Source: Celeribacter persicus (lineage in GTDB: Bacteria; Pseudomonadota; Alphaproteobacteria; Rhodobacterales; Rhodobacteraceae). From it: a DNA stretch of 64,000 bases. The stretch lies in assembly GCF_003050785.1 (NCBI RefSeq), contig NZ_QAOH01000002.1:124001-188000 (forward strand), written 5' to 3'. How positions within the stretch are numbered: the stretch's first letter is position 1; the number at the start of each line of letters is the position of its first letter. The notes beneath the pieces were generated by a model, which was not told the origin of the DNA, did not search any database, and was given only the letters and a program-made list of their open reading frames with translations. The position numbers and the translations under genes are program-made. Positions 34,507-44,795 of this stretch are shown here, piece after piece.

Positions 34507-35133
34507 ATGGAGCTTCAGGTTCTGATCACCGCCTTCATGACGCTCTTCGTCATCATCGACCCGATCGGTCTTGCGCCCCTGTTCGTGGCGCTGACCCAAG
34601 GTGCGAGCGCGCAACACCGTCGTGCCATAGGGCTGCGTGCGGTGCTGATCGCCTTCGGCATCCTGACGCTCTTCGGGCTGTTCGGCGATCATGTGCTCAC
34701 CTTCGTGGGCATTTCCATGCCCGCCTTCCGCATCGCGGGCGGGCTTCTATTGTTCCTTACAGCGCTCGAAATGCTCTTCGAGAAACGCAGCAAGCGCCGC
34801 GAGGAACACGCCCAGCACCCGGAACATCAGCCGGTCGAGGACCCGTCTGTCTTCCCGCTCGCCACGCCCCTGCTCGCCGGACCCGGTGCGATCACCTCGA
34901 TGATCCTGCTCATTGATCAGGCGGAGGGCGTCCCCGGGGTGCTCATGATGCTCGGCGTGCTGATCGCGGTTCTGGCTGTCTGCCTCATGTTCTTCGCCCT
35001 CTCGAACGTCATGGAGCGCGTGCTCGGCGCGACCGGCATCAATGTGGTGACCCGTCTCATGGGCATGCTGCTGGCCGCTTTGTCGGTGCAATTCGTGGCC
35101 GACGGCATCAAAGCGCTGTTCTTTGCGGCCTGA
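34507..35133 (+). CDS. MarC-family integral membrane protein
   Basis: 208 residues with six predicted membrane segments. Family stretches FVIIDPIGLAPLFVALTQGA, LATPLLAGPGAITSMILL and NVVTRLMGMLLAALSVQFVA are clear. The central loop is charged (KRSKRREEHAQHPEH-like). Function is uncertain; the family was named for a nearby mar locus and is not shown to confer resistance. Co-transcribed with the ABC-F gene. Confidence 0.9.
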   Translation: MELQVLITAFMTLFVIIDPIGLAPLFVALTQGASAQHRRAIGLRAVLIAFGILTLFGLFGDHVLTFVGISMPAFRIAGGLLLFLTALEMLFEKRSKRREEHAQHPEHQPVEDPSVFPLATPLLAGPGAITSMILLIDQAEGVPGVLMMLGVLIAVLAVCLMFFALSNVMERVLGATGINVVTRLMGMLLAALSVQFVADGIKALFFAA

Positions 35134-35184
35134 AACGCAATTTGTCCCACTGACAAACCACGCGGGCGATCCTATCTATATCCA

Positions 35185-35763
35185 ATGGATCAGATGGACA
35201 CTGCCCGCATTCTCTATCTCTCGCTGCTCCTCGGAGCGGTCGGGTTCTATTACGTCGTCGCCAATCGCAAGCGCATGGGCCAGATGGTGCGGCATGCCGT
35301 GCTCTGGGCGCTGATCTTTATCGGCGCGCTGGCTGCGGTGGGGCTTTGGCAGGACGTTCGTCCGAGGCTTGCCCCCGCGCAAATGAGCATGGGCGACGGC
35401 ATGGTCACCGTCGACCGCGATCATTCCGGGCATTTCTCCGTCATGGCCGAGGTGAACGGTGCGCCGGTCGAATTCCTTGTGGATACGGGGGCCTCGAACG
35501 TAGTGCTCTCGATGGAGGACGCCAAACGCGCCGGTATCGACGTGGACGATCTCGCCTTCACCGGCCGGGCGCAGACCGCCAACGGATCGGTGCGCACGGC
35601 GGCGGTGAGGATCGACACGCTGGAGATCGAGGGCATCACCGACGGCCGCGTGCGGGCCTATGTCACCGATGGCGAGCTGTTCGGCTCGCTTTTGGGCATG
35701 GATTACCTGCAACGTTACGAACGCATCGAGATCAGGCAGAACAAGCTGATTTTGACGCGGTAA
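35185..35763 (+). CDS. Membrane-anchored retropepsin-like aspartic protease
   Basis: 192 residues. Two N-terminal membrane segments (about 9-25 and 38-55) precede a single retroviral-type aspartyl protease domain with FLVDTGASNVVLS (catalytic Asp100) and LGMDYLQRY. This is the TIGR02281-type clan AA protease widespread in alphaproteobacteria. A homodimer is needed for activity in such folds. The periplasmic substrate is unknown. A second ATG lies three codons later. Confidence 0.88.
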   Translation: MDQMDTARILYLSLLLGAVGFYYVVANRKRMGQMVRHAVLWALIFIGALAAVGLWQDVRPRLAPAQMSMGDGMVTVDRDHSGHFSVMAEVNGAPVEFLVDTGASNVVLSMEDAKRAGIDVDDLAFTGRAQTANGSVRTAAVRIDTLEIEGITDGRVRAYVTDGELFGSLLGMDYLQRYERIEIRQNKLILTR

Positions 35764-35800
35764 AGGGGCTTTGCCCCTCTTGGCTGGCGCCAATTCACCC

Positions 35801-35814
35801 CAGGATATTTGGGG
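35801..35814 (-). repeat. Short extragenic motif related to the terminator-repeat leader
   Basis: On the minus strand this reads CCCCAAATATCCTG, resembling the GGCG[CA]AAATACTC leader of the two terminator-containing repeats. It lies between convergent genes, next to the hairpin AGGGGC-TTT-GCCCCT (35764-35778). The relation is weak. Confidence 0.3.
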
Positions 35815-35841
35815 ACAAAAGAAGGCGGGTCAGCCCTTCTT
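35815..35841 (-). terminator. Terminator overlapping the holC stop codon
   Basis: On the minus strand AAGAAGGGC-TGACCC-GCCTTCTT is followed by TTGTCC. The left arm encodes the last codons of holC and the loop contains its TGA stop, so termination and the end of translation overlap. Confidence 0.5.
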
Positions 35842-36288
35842 GCTCTCCGCCTTCTTCTCCCACCGGCCGCTTTCTTCGGACCAGTATTGCGCCTCAGTTC
35901 CCGCGTCGGTGAGGGTTTTCCACTGCACCCGCGCGTGTTGCACCGCTTCCGCATCGTGCCCGTCGAAAAGGATACAGGCGCGATCAAGTGCCGCGATTTC
36001 CCCGGCGCTCAAATCGGCCCCGCCGACGCTCATCACACAGGCGGGTGAATTGCCGCCCGCCCCGGTGGTCAACAGCACGGGCTGATCCGCGTCATGCGGC
36101 CCGCCCGCCATGCCATGCGGCAGGAACCCCTCGCGCAGCCAGAGCGCCTGATCGAGCGCCCGAAGCATCTCGTCGGAGCGTCCGCGCACCTCCACGCGCC
36201 AGCCTGCGGAAAGGGATTTCTCCGAAAGCGTGGCCAGCGTTTCCGCCAGAGGCGCGCGGGTCAGGTGGTAGAAATAGACTGCGCCCAT
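35830..36288 (-). CDS. holC: DNA polymerase III subunit chi
   Basis: 152 residues. AVYFYHLTRAPLAETLATLS and LREGFLPHG with DADQPVLLTT match HolC, which joins SSB to the clamp loader at replication forks. The tail (SEESGRWEKKAESKKG) is charged. It follows pepA by six bases on the same strand, the usual pepA-holC pair. Confidence 0.93.
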   Translation of the reverse strand: MGAVYFYHLTRAPLAETLATLSEKSLSAGWRVEVRGRSDEMLRALDQALWLREGFLPHGMAGGPHDADQPVLLTTGAGGNSPACVMSVGGADLSAGEIAALDRACILFDGHDAEAVQHARVQWKTLTDAGTEAQYWSEESGRWEKKAESKKG

Positions 36289-36294
36289 AAGGCC

Positions 36295-37761
36295 TTAGTC
36301 CTTCATGTTCATTTCGTCGATCATCCGGTTGAGCGCCAGAACGCCCCAGCCGGTCGCACCTTTCGGTGCCAGAGCCGTGCCGGAGGCGACCGAGGCCACA
36401 CCCGCGATGTCGAGGTGAATCCAGGGCGTCTCATCCTTCACAAAACGTTTGAGGAATTGTGCCGCCGTGATCGCCCCGCCCCAGCGCGTGCCGACGTTTT
36501 TCATGTCGGCCACGTTGGATTTCAGAAGATCGTCATAGCCCTGCCCCATCGGCAGACGCCACGCGCCCTCGCCCTCGGTTTCGGCGGCTTTCAGGAAGGT
36601 GTTGCAGAAACCATCGTCATTGGAGAACACACCGGCGTTTTCCTGCCCCAGAGCCACCATGCAGGCGCCCGTAAGCGTGGCGAGATCGACCATGGCCGTC
36701 GGCGCGAAACGATCCTGCGCGTACCAGAGTACATCGGCCAGCACCAGACGCCCCTCGGCATCGGTGTTGATGATCTCGACCGTGTCGCCCTTCATGGATT
36801 TCACCACATCGCCCGGACGCGTCGCCTGACCGTCGGGCATGTTCTCGACCAGCCCGACGAGACCAACGACATTCACCGGAGCCTTGCGCAGGGCAAGCGA
36901 TTTCATCACGCCCGACACAGTGGCAGCCCCGCCCATGTCCATGGTCATGTCTTCCATCCCGGCGGCGGGTTTCAGGGAAATCCCGCCGGTGTCGAACACC
37001 ACACCCTTGCCGACAAGCGCCAAAGGCGGCTCCTCGCCACCGGCCTGCCATTGCATCACCACCATCTTGGTCGGCGTCACCGATCCCTGTCCGACCGAGA
37101 GCAACAGGTTCATGCCCAGCTCGGCCAAACGGTCTTCCTCGAAAACCTCGACTTTGACACCAAGCTTTTCCAATTCGATCAGGCGCGCGGCGAATTCCGT
37201 GGTGCTCAGCACGTTCGAGGGCTCGGAGACCAGATCGCGGGCAAAAAACACCCCCTCGGCCAGTGCCGTCACCGTCCCAAGATCCACTGTTTCGGGTTTC
37301 GCCACCGCCAGCGTCACCTCCGGGGTCACCGGGGCGTCTTCCAGGGTTTTGTGCGCGGTGAAACTGTAGTTCCGAAGCATCAGCCCGAGCGCCAGTTCCT
37401 CCACACGTTTGAGACTGCCCGGCAGAACCAGAGCGCCGTCCTTATCCAGCGCCGCGCCGATGGCGGCCCCGGCCTTGCGACAAAGTTCCACAGAGGCCTG
37501 ATGACCGAGTTTCACCACCTGTACGGCAGAGGCCGCCATGCCCACCGGATAAGCGAGGTCTTTCGCCTCAGATTCTTTCAGCTTTTCGAAGGCCGGGCTT
37601 TCGACGAACCGCGCCAAAGCGCCCTTCGTGAGCCGGTTGATCCGCCGCGCCGCCGGGCTCATTTTGCCATCGGGCGTCACCATTACAGCCACCCGTCCAG
37701 GGGCGGTGGCAATGGCCTCGACGTCGATGTCTGTCACGGTGATCTGGGCAAGCGCGGTCAT
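36295..37761 (-). CDS. pepA: Leucyl aminopeptidase (M17)
   Basis: 488 residues from the ATG at 37761, with AAAGGAATT before it; 11 more codons upstream are open but lack a better ribosome site. The two-zinc catalytic motif NTDAEGRLVLAD and GKGVVFDTGGISLKP are present. A cytosolic peptide-degrading enzyme; family members can also bind DNA. It is divergent from lptF and linked to holC. Confidence 0.95.
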   Translation of the reverse strand: MTALAQITVTDIDVEAIATAPGRVAVMVTPDGKMSPAARRINRLTKGALARFVESPAFEKLKESEAKDLAYPVGMAASAVQVVKLGHQASVELCRKAGAAIGAALDKDGALVLPGSLKRVEELALGLMLRNYSFTAHKTLEDAPVTPEVTLAVAKPETVDLGTVTALAEGVFFARDLVSEPSNVLSTTEFAARLIELEKLGVKVEVFEEDRLAELGMNLLLSVGQGSVTPTKMVVMQWQAGGEEPPLALVGKGVVFDTGGISLKPAAGMEDMTMDMGGAATVSGVMKSLALRKAPVNVVGLVGLVENMPDGQATRPGDVVKSMKGDTVEIINTDAEGRLVLADVLWYAQDRFAPTAMVDLATLTGACMVALGQENAGVFSNDDGFCNTFLKAAETEGEGAWRLPMGQGYDDLLKSNVADMKNVGTRWGGAITAAQFLKRFVKDETPWIHLDIAGVASVASGTALAPKGATGWGVLALNRMIDEMNMKD

Positions 37762-37922
37762 GGCAATTCCTTTGTTCAACTCGGGTTCCCTCATAGGTAG
37801 CGGCCCCGTCCCGGACTGACCAGTGCGAGATTACGCCTTTCGCACGGGTTTTCGGCTTTCTCCCCGCGCGCGCTGCGGATAAAGTCCGCCCGAACATAAA
37901 CGCCAGTATCGGGACCAGTGGT

Positions 37923-39059
37923 TTGGGGAGATTCGACAAATACATGCTTCAGCAACTGCTGATGCTGTTCGGATTCTTTTCGTTGCTTTTGGCGCTGGTG
38001 TTCTGGGTAAACAAGGCGGTGGGGCTTCTCGACTGGCTGATGGGCGACGGGCAATCCGCCTCGACCTTTCTGCGCCTCACGCTTCTGTCTCTACCGACGA
38101 TTCTCGTGAACCTCCTGCCAATCGCCGCCTTTGCCGCCGTCGTCTATGTCACCAACAGGCTGTCGTCGGAATCGGAACTGGTGGTGGTGCAGGCCGCCGG
38201 ATATTCGCCCTATCGTCTGGCCCGCCCTGTCCTGATCTTCGGCATCATCGTCGGACTGATGGTCGCGGTTCTGGCGCATTTTCTGGTGCCGATGTCGCAG
38301 CGCGAACTGGACCTGCGTCGCGCCGAGATCGCTCAGGACATCACCGCGCGGCTTTTGACCGAGGGCTCCTTCGTCCACCCGGTCAAGGGCATCACCTTCT
38401 ACGTGCGCAACATCACCGCGGCGGGCGAGCTTGAGGACGTCTATCTCTCCAACAGCCGCGAAAAAAACCAGCGCCAGAGCTTCATGGCCTCGCGCGCCCT
38501 GATCGTCAAAGACGACACCGGGCCGATGCTTCTGATGTTCGACGGCATGAGTCAGACCTACGAGATCGCCGAACAGCGCCTCTCCGTCACCCGCTTTGAC
38601 ACCTTCACCTATAGTCTCGCCGGTCTTCTTGGAGATACGCAAACACAACCGCGCTCGATCCGCTCCACCGACAGCCTCACCCTGCTCATGGCCTCGCCCG
38701 CGCTAGAGGCGGAACTCAACCGCAGTCCGATGCAGATCGTCGCCGAGGTGACCCAACGGATGAACAAGGCCGTGCAGGGCGTCGTCATCTGTCTCGTGGG
38801 CTTTGCGGCCTTGCTGATCGGCGGGTTCTCGCGCTTCGGGCTCTGGCGGCAGATCCTTCTCGCCATCGTGTTGCTGGTCATCGTGAAATCCCTCGACAAC
38901 AGTTTTGGCGGCGCGATCGACCGCAATCCCGGACTCTGGCCGTTGCGCTATCTCGCCTCCATGCTGGCTGTGATCATGGCGCTCGGGCTGATGTGGAAGG
39001 CTGGCCACCCACGCCTGCGCCGCCGCAAGGACCGCGCCGCCGGGGAGATGCCGACATGA
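37923..39059 (+). CDS. lptF: LPS export ABC transporter permease LptF
   Basis: 378 residues. The start is TTG at 37923, chosen because the family's conserved N-terminus GRFDKYMLQQLLMLFGFF begins there; the first ATG (37944) would remove it. Six membrane segments flank a periplasmic beta-jellyroll (about 125-265). With LptG and LptB it lifts LPS out of the inner membrane. The end overlaps lptG in ATGA. Confidence 0.94.
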   Translation: MGRFDKYMLQQLLMLFGFFSLLLALVFWVNKAVGLLDWLMGDGQSASTFLRLTLLSLPTILVNLLPIAAFAAVVYVTNRLSSESELVVVQAAGYSPYRLARPVLIFGIIVGLMVAVLAHFLVPMSQRELDLRRAEIAQDITARLLTEGSFVHPVKGITFYVRNITAAGELEDVYLSNSREKNQRQSFMASRALIVKDDTGPMLLMFDGMSQTYEIAEQRLSVTRFDTFTYSLAGLLGDTQTQPRSIRSTDSLTLLMASPALEAELNRSPMQIVAEVTQRMNKAVQGVVICLVGFAALLIGGFSRFGLWRQILLAIVLLVIVKSLDNSFGGAIDRNPGLWPLRYLASMLAVIMALGLMWKAGHPRLRRRKDRAAGEMPT

Positions 39060-40153
39060 GGCTCGATCTCTATTTCGCCCGGCGTTTCCTGCGGGCGCTT
39101 CTCATGGTGCTGGCGATGTTCGCCGGGCTGATCCTCATGGTCGAAAGCCTCGATCAACTGCGTGATCTCGCCGATCTCAATGTTGGCGGAACGGCAGTGC
39201 TGCACATGGCGCTTCTACGGGTGCCGCGCACGCTTTATGAAATCCTGTCGATTATCGTGATGATCGCAACATTGGTGCTGTTTCTCGGCCTCGCGCGTTC
39301 CTCGGAACTGGTTGTCGCCCGCGCAGCGGGGCGCTCCGCCATGCGCTCGCTCGTGCCGCCGATCACCGTGGCCTTCCTGTTCGGTGCACTCAGCGTCGCC
39401 GTGTTCAACCCGATCGCCGCCACCACCGAACGCGCCTACGAGCGTCAGCAAACCGTCATGAGCAAAGGCGAGGCTCAAGTGTTTTCCGTCTCCGACGAAG
39501 GGCTCTGGCTGCGCGAAGGCACGCCGAGCGGCCAGATGGTGGTCCGCGCCACGCGCTCCAATCTCGACGGCTCGCAATTGCAGGACGTGAGCTTCGTCGG
39601 ATTCGCACCGGATGGCACCCCGCTCTACCGAATCGAAGCGCAAAGCGCCGAGATCGAGAACGGGCAATGGCTTTTGACCGGAGCCAAACGCTGGCCGCTG
39701 GAAGGGGCCGCCAACCCTGAGGCGGCCGCCACCGTGCACGACCAACTCACGCTTACCACCTCGCTTACGCCTGAGGAAATCCGCGACCGTTTCGGCGCCC
39801 CCGAATCCGTGCCTTTCTGGGAGCTGACCAGCTATATCGACAAGCTCGAAGTCGCCGGCTTTTCCGCTCGCTCCTATCGCATGTGGCTGCAAAGCGAGCT
39901 GGCCCTGCCGTTTACCTTTGTCGCCATGGTGCTGATCGCCGCTGGCTTCACCATGCGCCACACACGGCTCGGCAACACCTCCTCGCGGGTCGTCATCGCG
40001 CTGCTGCTGGCCTTCGGCTTCTATTTCCTGCGCTCCTTTGCCATCGTCATGGGACAGAACGGCTTGCTGCCGATTTCTCTGGCCGCCTGGGCACCGCCGC
40101 TTGCCGTGATCTTCGCTTCTCTTGCCCTTCTGTTGCATTTGGAGGATGGATAG
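39056..40153 (+). CDS. lptG: LPS export ABC transporter permease LptG
   Basis: 365 residues from the ATG at 39056. MRLDLYFARRFLRALLMVLA is typical of LptG. Three membrane helices, a periplasmic domain (about 110-275), and three more helices ending AWAPPLAVIFASLALLLHLE. It partners with LptF and precedes lptD by four bases. Confidence 0.95.
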   Translation: MRLDLYFARRFLRALLMVLAMFAGLILMVESLDQLRDLADLNVGGTAVLHMALLRVPRTLYEILSIIVMIATLVLFLGLARSSELVVARAAGRSAMRSLVPPITVAFLFGALSVAVFNPIAATTERAYERQQTVMSKGEAQVFSVSDEGLWLREGTPSGQMVVRATRSNLDGSQLQDVSFVGFAPDGTPLYRIEAQSAEIENGQWLLTGAKRWPLEGAANPEAAATVHDQLTLTTSLTPEEIRDRFGAPESVPFWELTSYIDKLEVAGFSARSYRMWLQSELALPFTFVAMVLIAAGFTMRHTRLGNTSSRVVIALLLAFGFYFLRSFAIVMGQNGLLPISLAAWAPPLAVIFASLALLLHLEDG

Positions 40154-40157
40154 GGAC

Positions 40158-42323
40158 ATGACCGCAGCCTGCCCGGCCCCTCTTTTCCGCTTCGCGCGCC
40201 CGTTGCGCGCCCCGCTTACGGCCTTCGCCCTGAGCGCCGCTCTGGTCGTGGGTGGCCCGGCAATGACGCAGAGCAATTCCGAGCCGCCATCCGCCCTCAT
40301 GGCCGACAGTGTCAGCTTCGACGGTACGTTTCTGATCGCGACCGGCGCGGTCGAGGTGCTGCGCGGTGACACAAGGCTGACCGCGACACGCATCACCTAC
40401 AATCAGGAAACCGGCGCACTCACCATAGACGGCCCGATCCGCCTGACCGAATCGGGCGGAGAGACCGAGATTCTCGCCTCCTCGGCGGAGATCGACACCG
40501 AACTGAAAAACGGTCTTCTGATGTCCGCGCGCATGGTGATCGACCGCCAGATGCAACTGGCCGCGGCCCGGCTCGATGTGGTCGAAGGACGCTATACCCG
40601 GCTCGAAAAAACCGTGGCCTCGACCTGCGAGGTCTGCGTCGGACGCCCGGTGCCGCTGTGGGAAATCCGTGCCAGCGAAGTGATCCACGACAACGAGACC
40701 CGTCAGCTTTATTTCACCGACGCGCACCTGCGCATCGTCGATATTCCGGTGCTCTGGTTGCCCCGTTTCCGGGTCCCCGACCCGACGGTGGAACGCACCA
40801 ACGGCTTTCTCATCCCGGAAATCCGCACCGATTCGACATTGGGTACCGGCATCGAGATTCCCTATTTCATCACTTTGGGAGATCACCGCGACCTTACCGT
40901 CTCGCCCTATCTCGCGACCCACACCACAACACTGAACCTGCGCTATCGTCAGGCTTTTGTGCACGGCGATCTCGAACTGAACGGTGCGATCAGCTCGGAC
41001 GACACCCGCAACGGGCTGCGCGCCTATCTCTTTGCCGAAGGCAACTGGCGGCTCGACAACGGGCTGAACCTCGGCTTCGATCTGCGCGCCACGTCCGACA
41101 TCGCCTATCTGCTCGATTACGGCTATTACGACGGCGATTACCTGCCCTCCAAGGTCACGGTCAGCCGCTATCGCGAGGACGAGGCGATCGGCGGGCAATT
41201 CGTCTATTCCCGCAGCCTGCGCGACGCCGATGTGGTGATAGAGGACACGCTGCCCTTCCTGCTGGGCGAGTTCAGCTATGAACATCTCTACCAGCCCGCA
41301 CGCCTGCCCGGTCAACTCAGCTTCGGGCTCAGCGCCTCGACGTCCTACCGCGACTCAGAAGCCGATATCGAGGGCTATGACGTGCTGCGCCTTGGCGCCG
41401 AAGGGCGCTGGAGCGGCTCGGCGGTCTTCGGACCGGGGCTGAAACTCGAAAACGCCGCCGCCCTGTATGTCGATGGCTATGTGCAGCAGCAATATTCCGC
41501 CTATGAAAACCATGTTACGCAATTGACCGGCAGCGCAGAGACCCGGTTGAGCTGGCCGCTCACGCGGGTGACCGCCTCGGGCGCTTCCGAGCTTCTGGAA
41601 CCGCTCCTGCAACTCGGCTGGGCCGATACCACCGGCGGCGATGTGCCCAATACGGATTCGCGTTTCGTCGAATTCGACGAGGGCAATCTGTTGACGCTTG
41701 CGCGCTTTCCCGGTGCCGACCGGCGCGAAACCGGACTGACCGCCGCCGCCGGCCTGCGCTTTTCCCATTACGGCGAACGCGCGGATTATGGGCTCACCCT
41801 CGGTCGTGTCCTCAACCTCGAAGACCATGACGCTTATTCCGTATCCTCCGGCCTTTCCGGTCAAAGCTCCGACTGGCTTCTGGGGGCGGGGCTGCGTTTT
41901 GCGAACGGCTTTGCCGCAAACACCCGCGCACTCGTCACCGAGGATGCCGAGATCACCAAATGGGAGACCCGTCTCGACCTGAGCCGTCCGCGCTACTCGA
42001 TCGGATCGAGCTATGCCTATGTCATCGCCGACGCTTATGAAGACCGCGACACGGATCTCAACGAATTCGGCTTCGACGGATCGGTGAAACTCGCACAGAA
42101 CTGGAGCGCCACGGCACAATATCTCTACGATTTCAACGAAGACGAAGCCACCCGTGCGGGTCTCGGGCTGCAATTCCAGAACGAATGCACGCGGCTCAAG
42201 CTCGAACTGACGCGGCGCTATTGGGACACCGATTCCCTCGATCCGACCACGCGTGTGGCGTTTTCCGTGGGTTTCGGCGCCTTTGGCACGGGGGCGCAAA
42301 AGACCGGCTCATGCGCCTTCTGA
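40158..42323 (+). CDS. lptD: LPS-assembly outer-membrane protein LptD
   Basis: 721 residues from the ATG at 40158 (GGAGGATGGATAGGG before it). A signal peptide spans about 1-36. The OstA-type jellyroll is at about 45-160 (MADSVSFDGTFLIATGAVEV), followed by a large beta-barrel. Cys pairs CEVC near residue 157 and a single Cys near the C-terminus (NECTRLKLELTRRYW, and SCAF at the end) are available for the inter-domain disulfides. It inserts LPS into the outer leaflet. SurA, its chaperone, is encoded next. Confidence 0.94.
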   Translation: MTAACPAPLFRFARPLRAPLTAFALSAALVVGGPAMTQSNSEPPSALMADSVSFDGTFLIATGAVEVLRGDTRLTATRITYNQETGALTIDGPIRLTESGGETEILASSAEIDTELKNGLLMSARMVIDRQMQLAAARLDVVEGRYTRLEKTVASTCEVCVGRPVPLWEIRASEVIHDNETRQLYFTDAHLRIVDIPVLWLPRFRVPDPTVERTNGFLIPEIRTDSTLGTGIEIPYFITLGDHRDLTVSPYLATHTTTLNLRYRQAFVHGDLELNGAISSDDTRNGLRAYLFAEGNWRLDNGLNLGFDLRATSDIAYLLDYGYYDGDYLPSKVTVSRYREDEAIGGQFVYSRSLRDADVVIEDTLPFLLGEFSYEHLYQPARLPGQLSFGLSASTSYRDSEADIEGYDVLRLGAEGRWSGSAVFGPGLKLENAAALYVDGYVQQQYSAYENHVTQLTGSAETRLSWPLTRVTASGASELLEPLLQLGWADTTGGDVPNTDSRFVEFDEGNLLTLARFPGADRRETGLTAAAGLRFSHYGERADYGLTLGRVLNLEDHDAYSVSSGLSGQSSDWLLGAGLRFANGFAANTRALVTEDAEITKWETRLDLSRPRYSIGSSYAYVIADAYEDRDTDLNEFGFDGSVKLAQNWSATAQYLYDFNEDEATRAGLGLQFQNECTRLKLELTRRYWDTDSLDPTTRVAFSVGFGAFGTGAQKTGSCAF

Positions 42324-42480
42324 GCCGTGCCGTGCCCGAGTGCTGCGTTCACAATCGGGATATTCCCCCTGCACCTGCCGCCTGCGCACAAGCAATCCGC
42401 TTGGCCCGGACCGCGAAACCCCTTAGAAAGAAACCGACATCTGAACAAAGCCCCGAAACGGGGGCGAGGGGAAAGTGGGC

Positions 42481-43782
42481 ATGGGAGTGAGCATGACACG
42501 CAAAATCGGGGCTGATCTTCTTGCCATGGCAAAAAACCGTCTGCTCAAATCGGCACAGGCCACCGGGCTCTGCGGCCATATGATCCGGGGCGGAATTCTC
42601 GGCCTGGCGCTCGCCCTCCCCGGGCTCGCTTCGGCCCAGAACCTTTTCGCGCCCGTCGCCTATGTCAACGACAAGGTCGTGACCGGCTACGAACTGGACC
42701 AGCGCATGCAGATGCTCTCGGTCCTGGGCGGTGCCAAAGGCCGCGCCGCCACGCTTGACGCGCTGATCGACGAGCGGCTGAGACAGGAAGCCGCCGATCG
42801 CGTGGGCTTCCAACTCACTGACGAACAGGTTGCCGCCGGGATTGCCGAATTCGCCGCCCGTGGTGATCTGAAACCGGAACAGTTTCTGTCCCTGATGGCC
42901 CGCAACGGTGTCGCCGCTCAGACCGTACGCGATTTCGTCGCTTCTGGCCTGGTCTGGCGCGAATACGCCCGCGCCCGTTTTGCCTCCAAGGCGCAGGTTT
43001 CCGAGGCCGAAATCGACAAGGCGTTGCAAAGCAATGGCCCTTCCGGCGGGCTGCGCGTGCTCCTGTCCGAACTTTTCCTGCCCGCCCGCACGCCCGAAGA
43101 AGCGGCGAAATCGGCCGAACTGGCGAAACAGATCGCCGCCAATCCCTCGATCCCGGCCTTTGCCGCGGCGGCTTCTCAATACTCCGTCGCCCCTTCGCGC
43201 GAGCAAGCCGGACGGATGGATTGGGTGTCCGTCGGCGATCTGCCGCCGCCGCTGCGCGCCGCCGTCATGGGGTTGAAACCCGGCGAAGTCAGCGCGCCCC
43301 TGTCCACTGGCAATGCCATCGGCATTTTCCAACTGCGTTCCGTTGCCGAAACCAATGCGCCGACACCGCAGGCCGATGCCATCGAATATGCCGCCTATTA
43401 TATCGCGGGCGGACGTTCCGAGGCCGCGCTCAAACGCGCCGCCGAGGTGAAAGCCAGCGTCGACACTTGCGACGATCTTTATGGTATTGCCAAGGGACAG
43501 CCCGAAAGCGTGCTCGAAATCGACACCCTCCCGGTGAGCCAAATCCCCAACGATGTGGCTTTTGAGCTTGCGAAGCTCGATCCCGGTGAGGTCTCGACCG
43601 CACTGACCCGCACTGACGGGCAGACGCTTGTTTTCCTGATGATGTGCGGACGCTCTTATGCCGCGGCCGCCGATGCCGATCGCGACGCCGTGCGCACACA
43701 GTTGCAATCGCAGCGCATCGGGGCGCTCGCCGACAGTTTCCTTGCCGAGATGCGCGCCGACGCCAATATCGTGATCCCCTGA
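42481..43782 (+). CDS. surA: Periplasmic chaperone/peptidyl-prolyl isomerase SurA
   Basis: 433 residues from the ATG at 42481 (GAGGGG upstream; GTG at 42475 and ATG at 42493 are alternatives). A long N-region precedes the hydrophobic core GGILGLALALPGLASAQ. The SurA N-domain (VAYVNDKVVTGYELDQRMQM) and one parvulin domain (about 190-300; ASQYSVAPSREQAGRMDWVS) are visible. It escorts outer-membrane proteins, fitting its place after lptD. A short hairpin GCCCC-GAAACG-GGGGC lies in its leader. Confidence 0.92.
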   Translation: MGVSMTRKIGADLLAMAKNRLLKSAQATGLCGHMIRGGILGLALALPGLASAQNLFAPVAYVNDKVVTGYELDQRMQMLSVLGGAKGRAATLDALIDERLRQEAADRVGFQLTDEQVAAGIAEFAARGDLKPEQFLSLMARNGVAAQTVRDFVASGLVWREYARARFASKAQVSEAEIDKALQSNGPSGGLRVLLSELFLPARTPEEAAKSAELAKQIAANPSIPAFAAAASQYSVAPSREQAGRMDWVSVGDLPPPLRAAVMGLKPGEVSAPLSTGNAIGIFQLRSVAETNAPTPQADAIEYAAYYIAGGRSEAALKRAAEVKASVDTCDDLYGIAKGQPESVLEIDTLPVSQIPNDVAFELAKLDPGEVSTALTRTDGQTLVFLMMCGRSYAAAADADRDAVRTQLQSQRIGALADSFLAEMRADANIVIP

Positions 43783-43802
43783 GAGCCACGCGAGACATCG
43801 AC

Positions 43803-44795
43803 ATGAGCCAGACTGATCCCCTAGCCCCCATTGCCCTGAGCTGTGGCGAACCGGCAGGGGTCGGTCCCGAACTGGCTGTGAAAGCGGCCAAGCTGTTGGC
43901 CGGGACGGTGCCATTCTTCTGGATCGGCGATCCGTGCCACTTGCCGAAAGATGCGTTGTTCGAGGAGATCGCCAGCCCCGCCGAGGCGCTTGGGATCGCG
44001 CCCGGCGCCTTGCCCGTGCTGCACCATGACTTCCCGGCGGAGGTGCGCCCCGGCAAGCCCGATCTCGACAACGCCCAAAGCGTGATCGACGTGATCCGTC
44101 GCGCCACGGCGCTCGTGCAGACTGGCGAGGCCTCGGCACTTTGCACCGCACCGATTCACAAGAAGGTGCTGAAAGACGGCGCGGGCTATGCCTTCCCCGG
44201 TCACACGGAATTCCTCGCCCATCTCGGCGGCGTGGAGCGTGTGGTGATGATGCTCGCCTGTACCGAGCTGCGCGTCGTGCCTGTGACCATCCACATCGCG
44301 CTGCGTGATGTGCCCGAGGCCTTCACCCCCGAACTGCTCGAAGAGACCATTCGTATCACCGCCGCCGACATGGACCGCTACTGGGGCTATGCCAATCCGC
44401 GCATCGCGATTGCCGGTCTCAATCCCCACGCGGGCGAAGGCGGGGCCATGGGTACGGAAGAGATCGACTGGATGATCCCGCTGATCGACCGGCTCAAGGC
44501 GCAGGGTTTTGATCTCACCGGCCCGATGTCGCCCGACACCATGTTCCATAGCCGTGCCCGTGCGGGCTATGACGTCGCCCTTTGCGCCTACCACGATCAG
44601 GCGCTGATCCCGATCAAGACCATCGACTTTTCCGGCGGCGTCAATGTGACGCTCGGCCTGCCCTTCATCCGCACCTCGCCCGATCACGGCACCGCCTTCG
44701 ACATCGCGGGCAAGGGCGTGGCAGACCCGTCGAGTCTGATCGCCGCGCTCAAGATGGCGCAGGACATGGCGCTGACCGCCCGGAAGGCACGCTGA
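43803..44795 (+). CDS. pdxA: 4-hydroxythreonine-4-phosphate dehydrogenase
   Basis: 330 residues from the ATG at 43803. Converts 4-phospho-hydroxythreonine in PLP synthesis. Family stretches [41 protein letters not shown] and the metal ligand [12 protein letters not shown] are present. It ends sharing one base with rsmA (TGATG). The surA-pdxA-rsmA order is widely conserved. Confidence 0.96.
   Translation: MSQTDPLAPIALSCGEPAGVGPELAVKAAKLLAGTVPFFWIGDPCHLPKDALFEEIASPAEALGIAPGALPVLHHDFPAEVRPGKPDLDNAQSVIDVIRRATALVQTGEASALCTAPIHKKVLKDGAGYAFPGHTEFLAHLGGVERVVMMLACTELRVVPVTIHIALRDVPEAFTPELLEETIRITAADMDRYWGYANPRIAIAGLNPHAGEGGAMGTEEIDWMIPLIDRLKAQGFDLTGPMSPDTMFHSRARAGYDVALCAYHDQALIPIKTIDFSGGVNVTLGLPFIRTSPDHGTAFDIAGKGVADPSSLIAALKMAQDMALTARKAR

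Noticed and set aside
36094-37800. A 568-codon plus-strand frame opposite pepA and holC
   Set aside because: Shadow in the complementary frame; pepA carries complete catalytic motifs.
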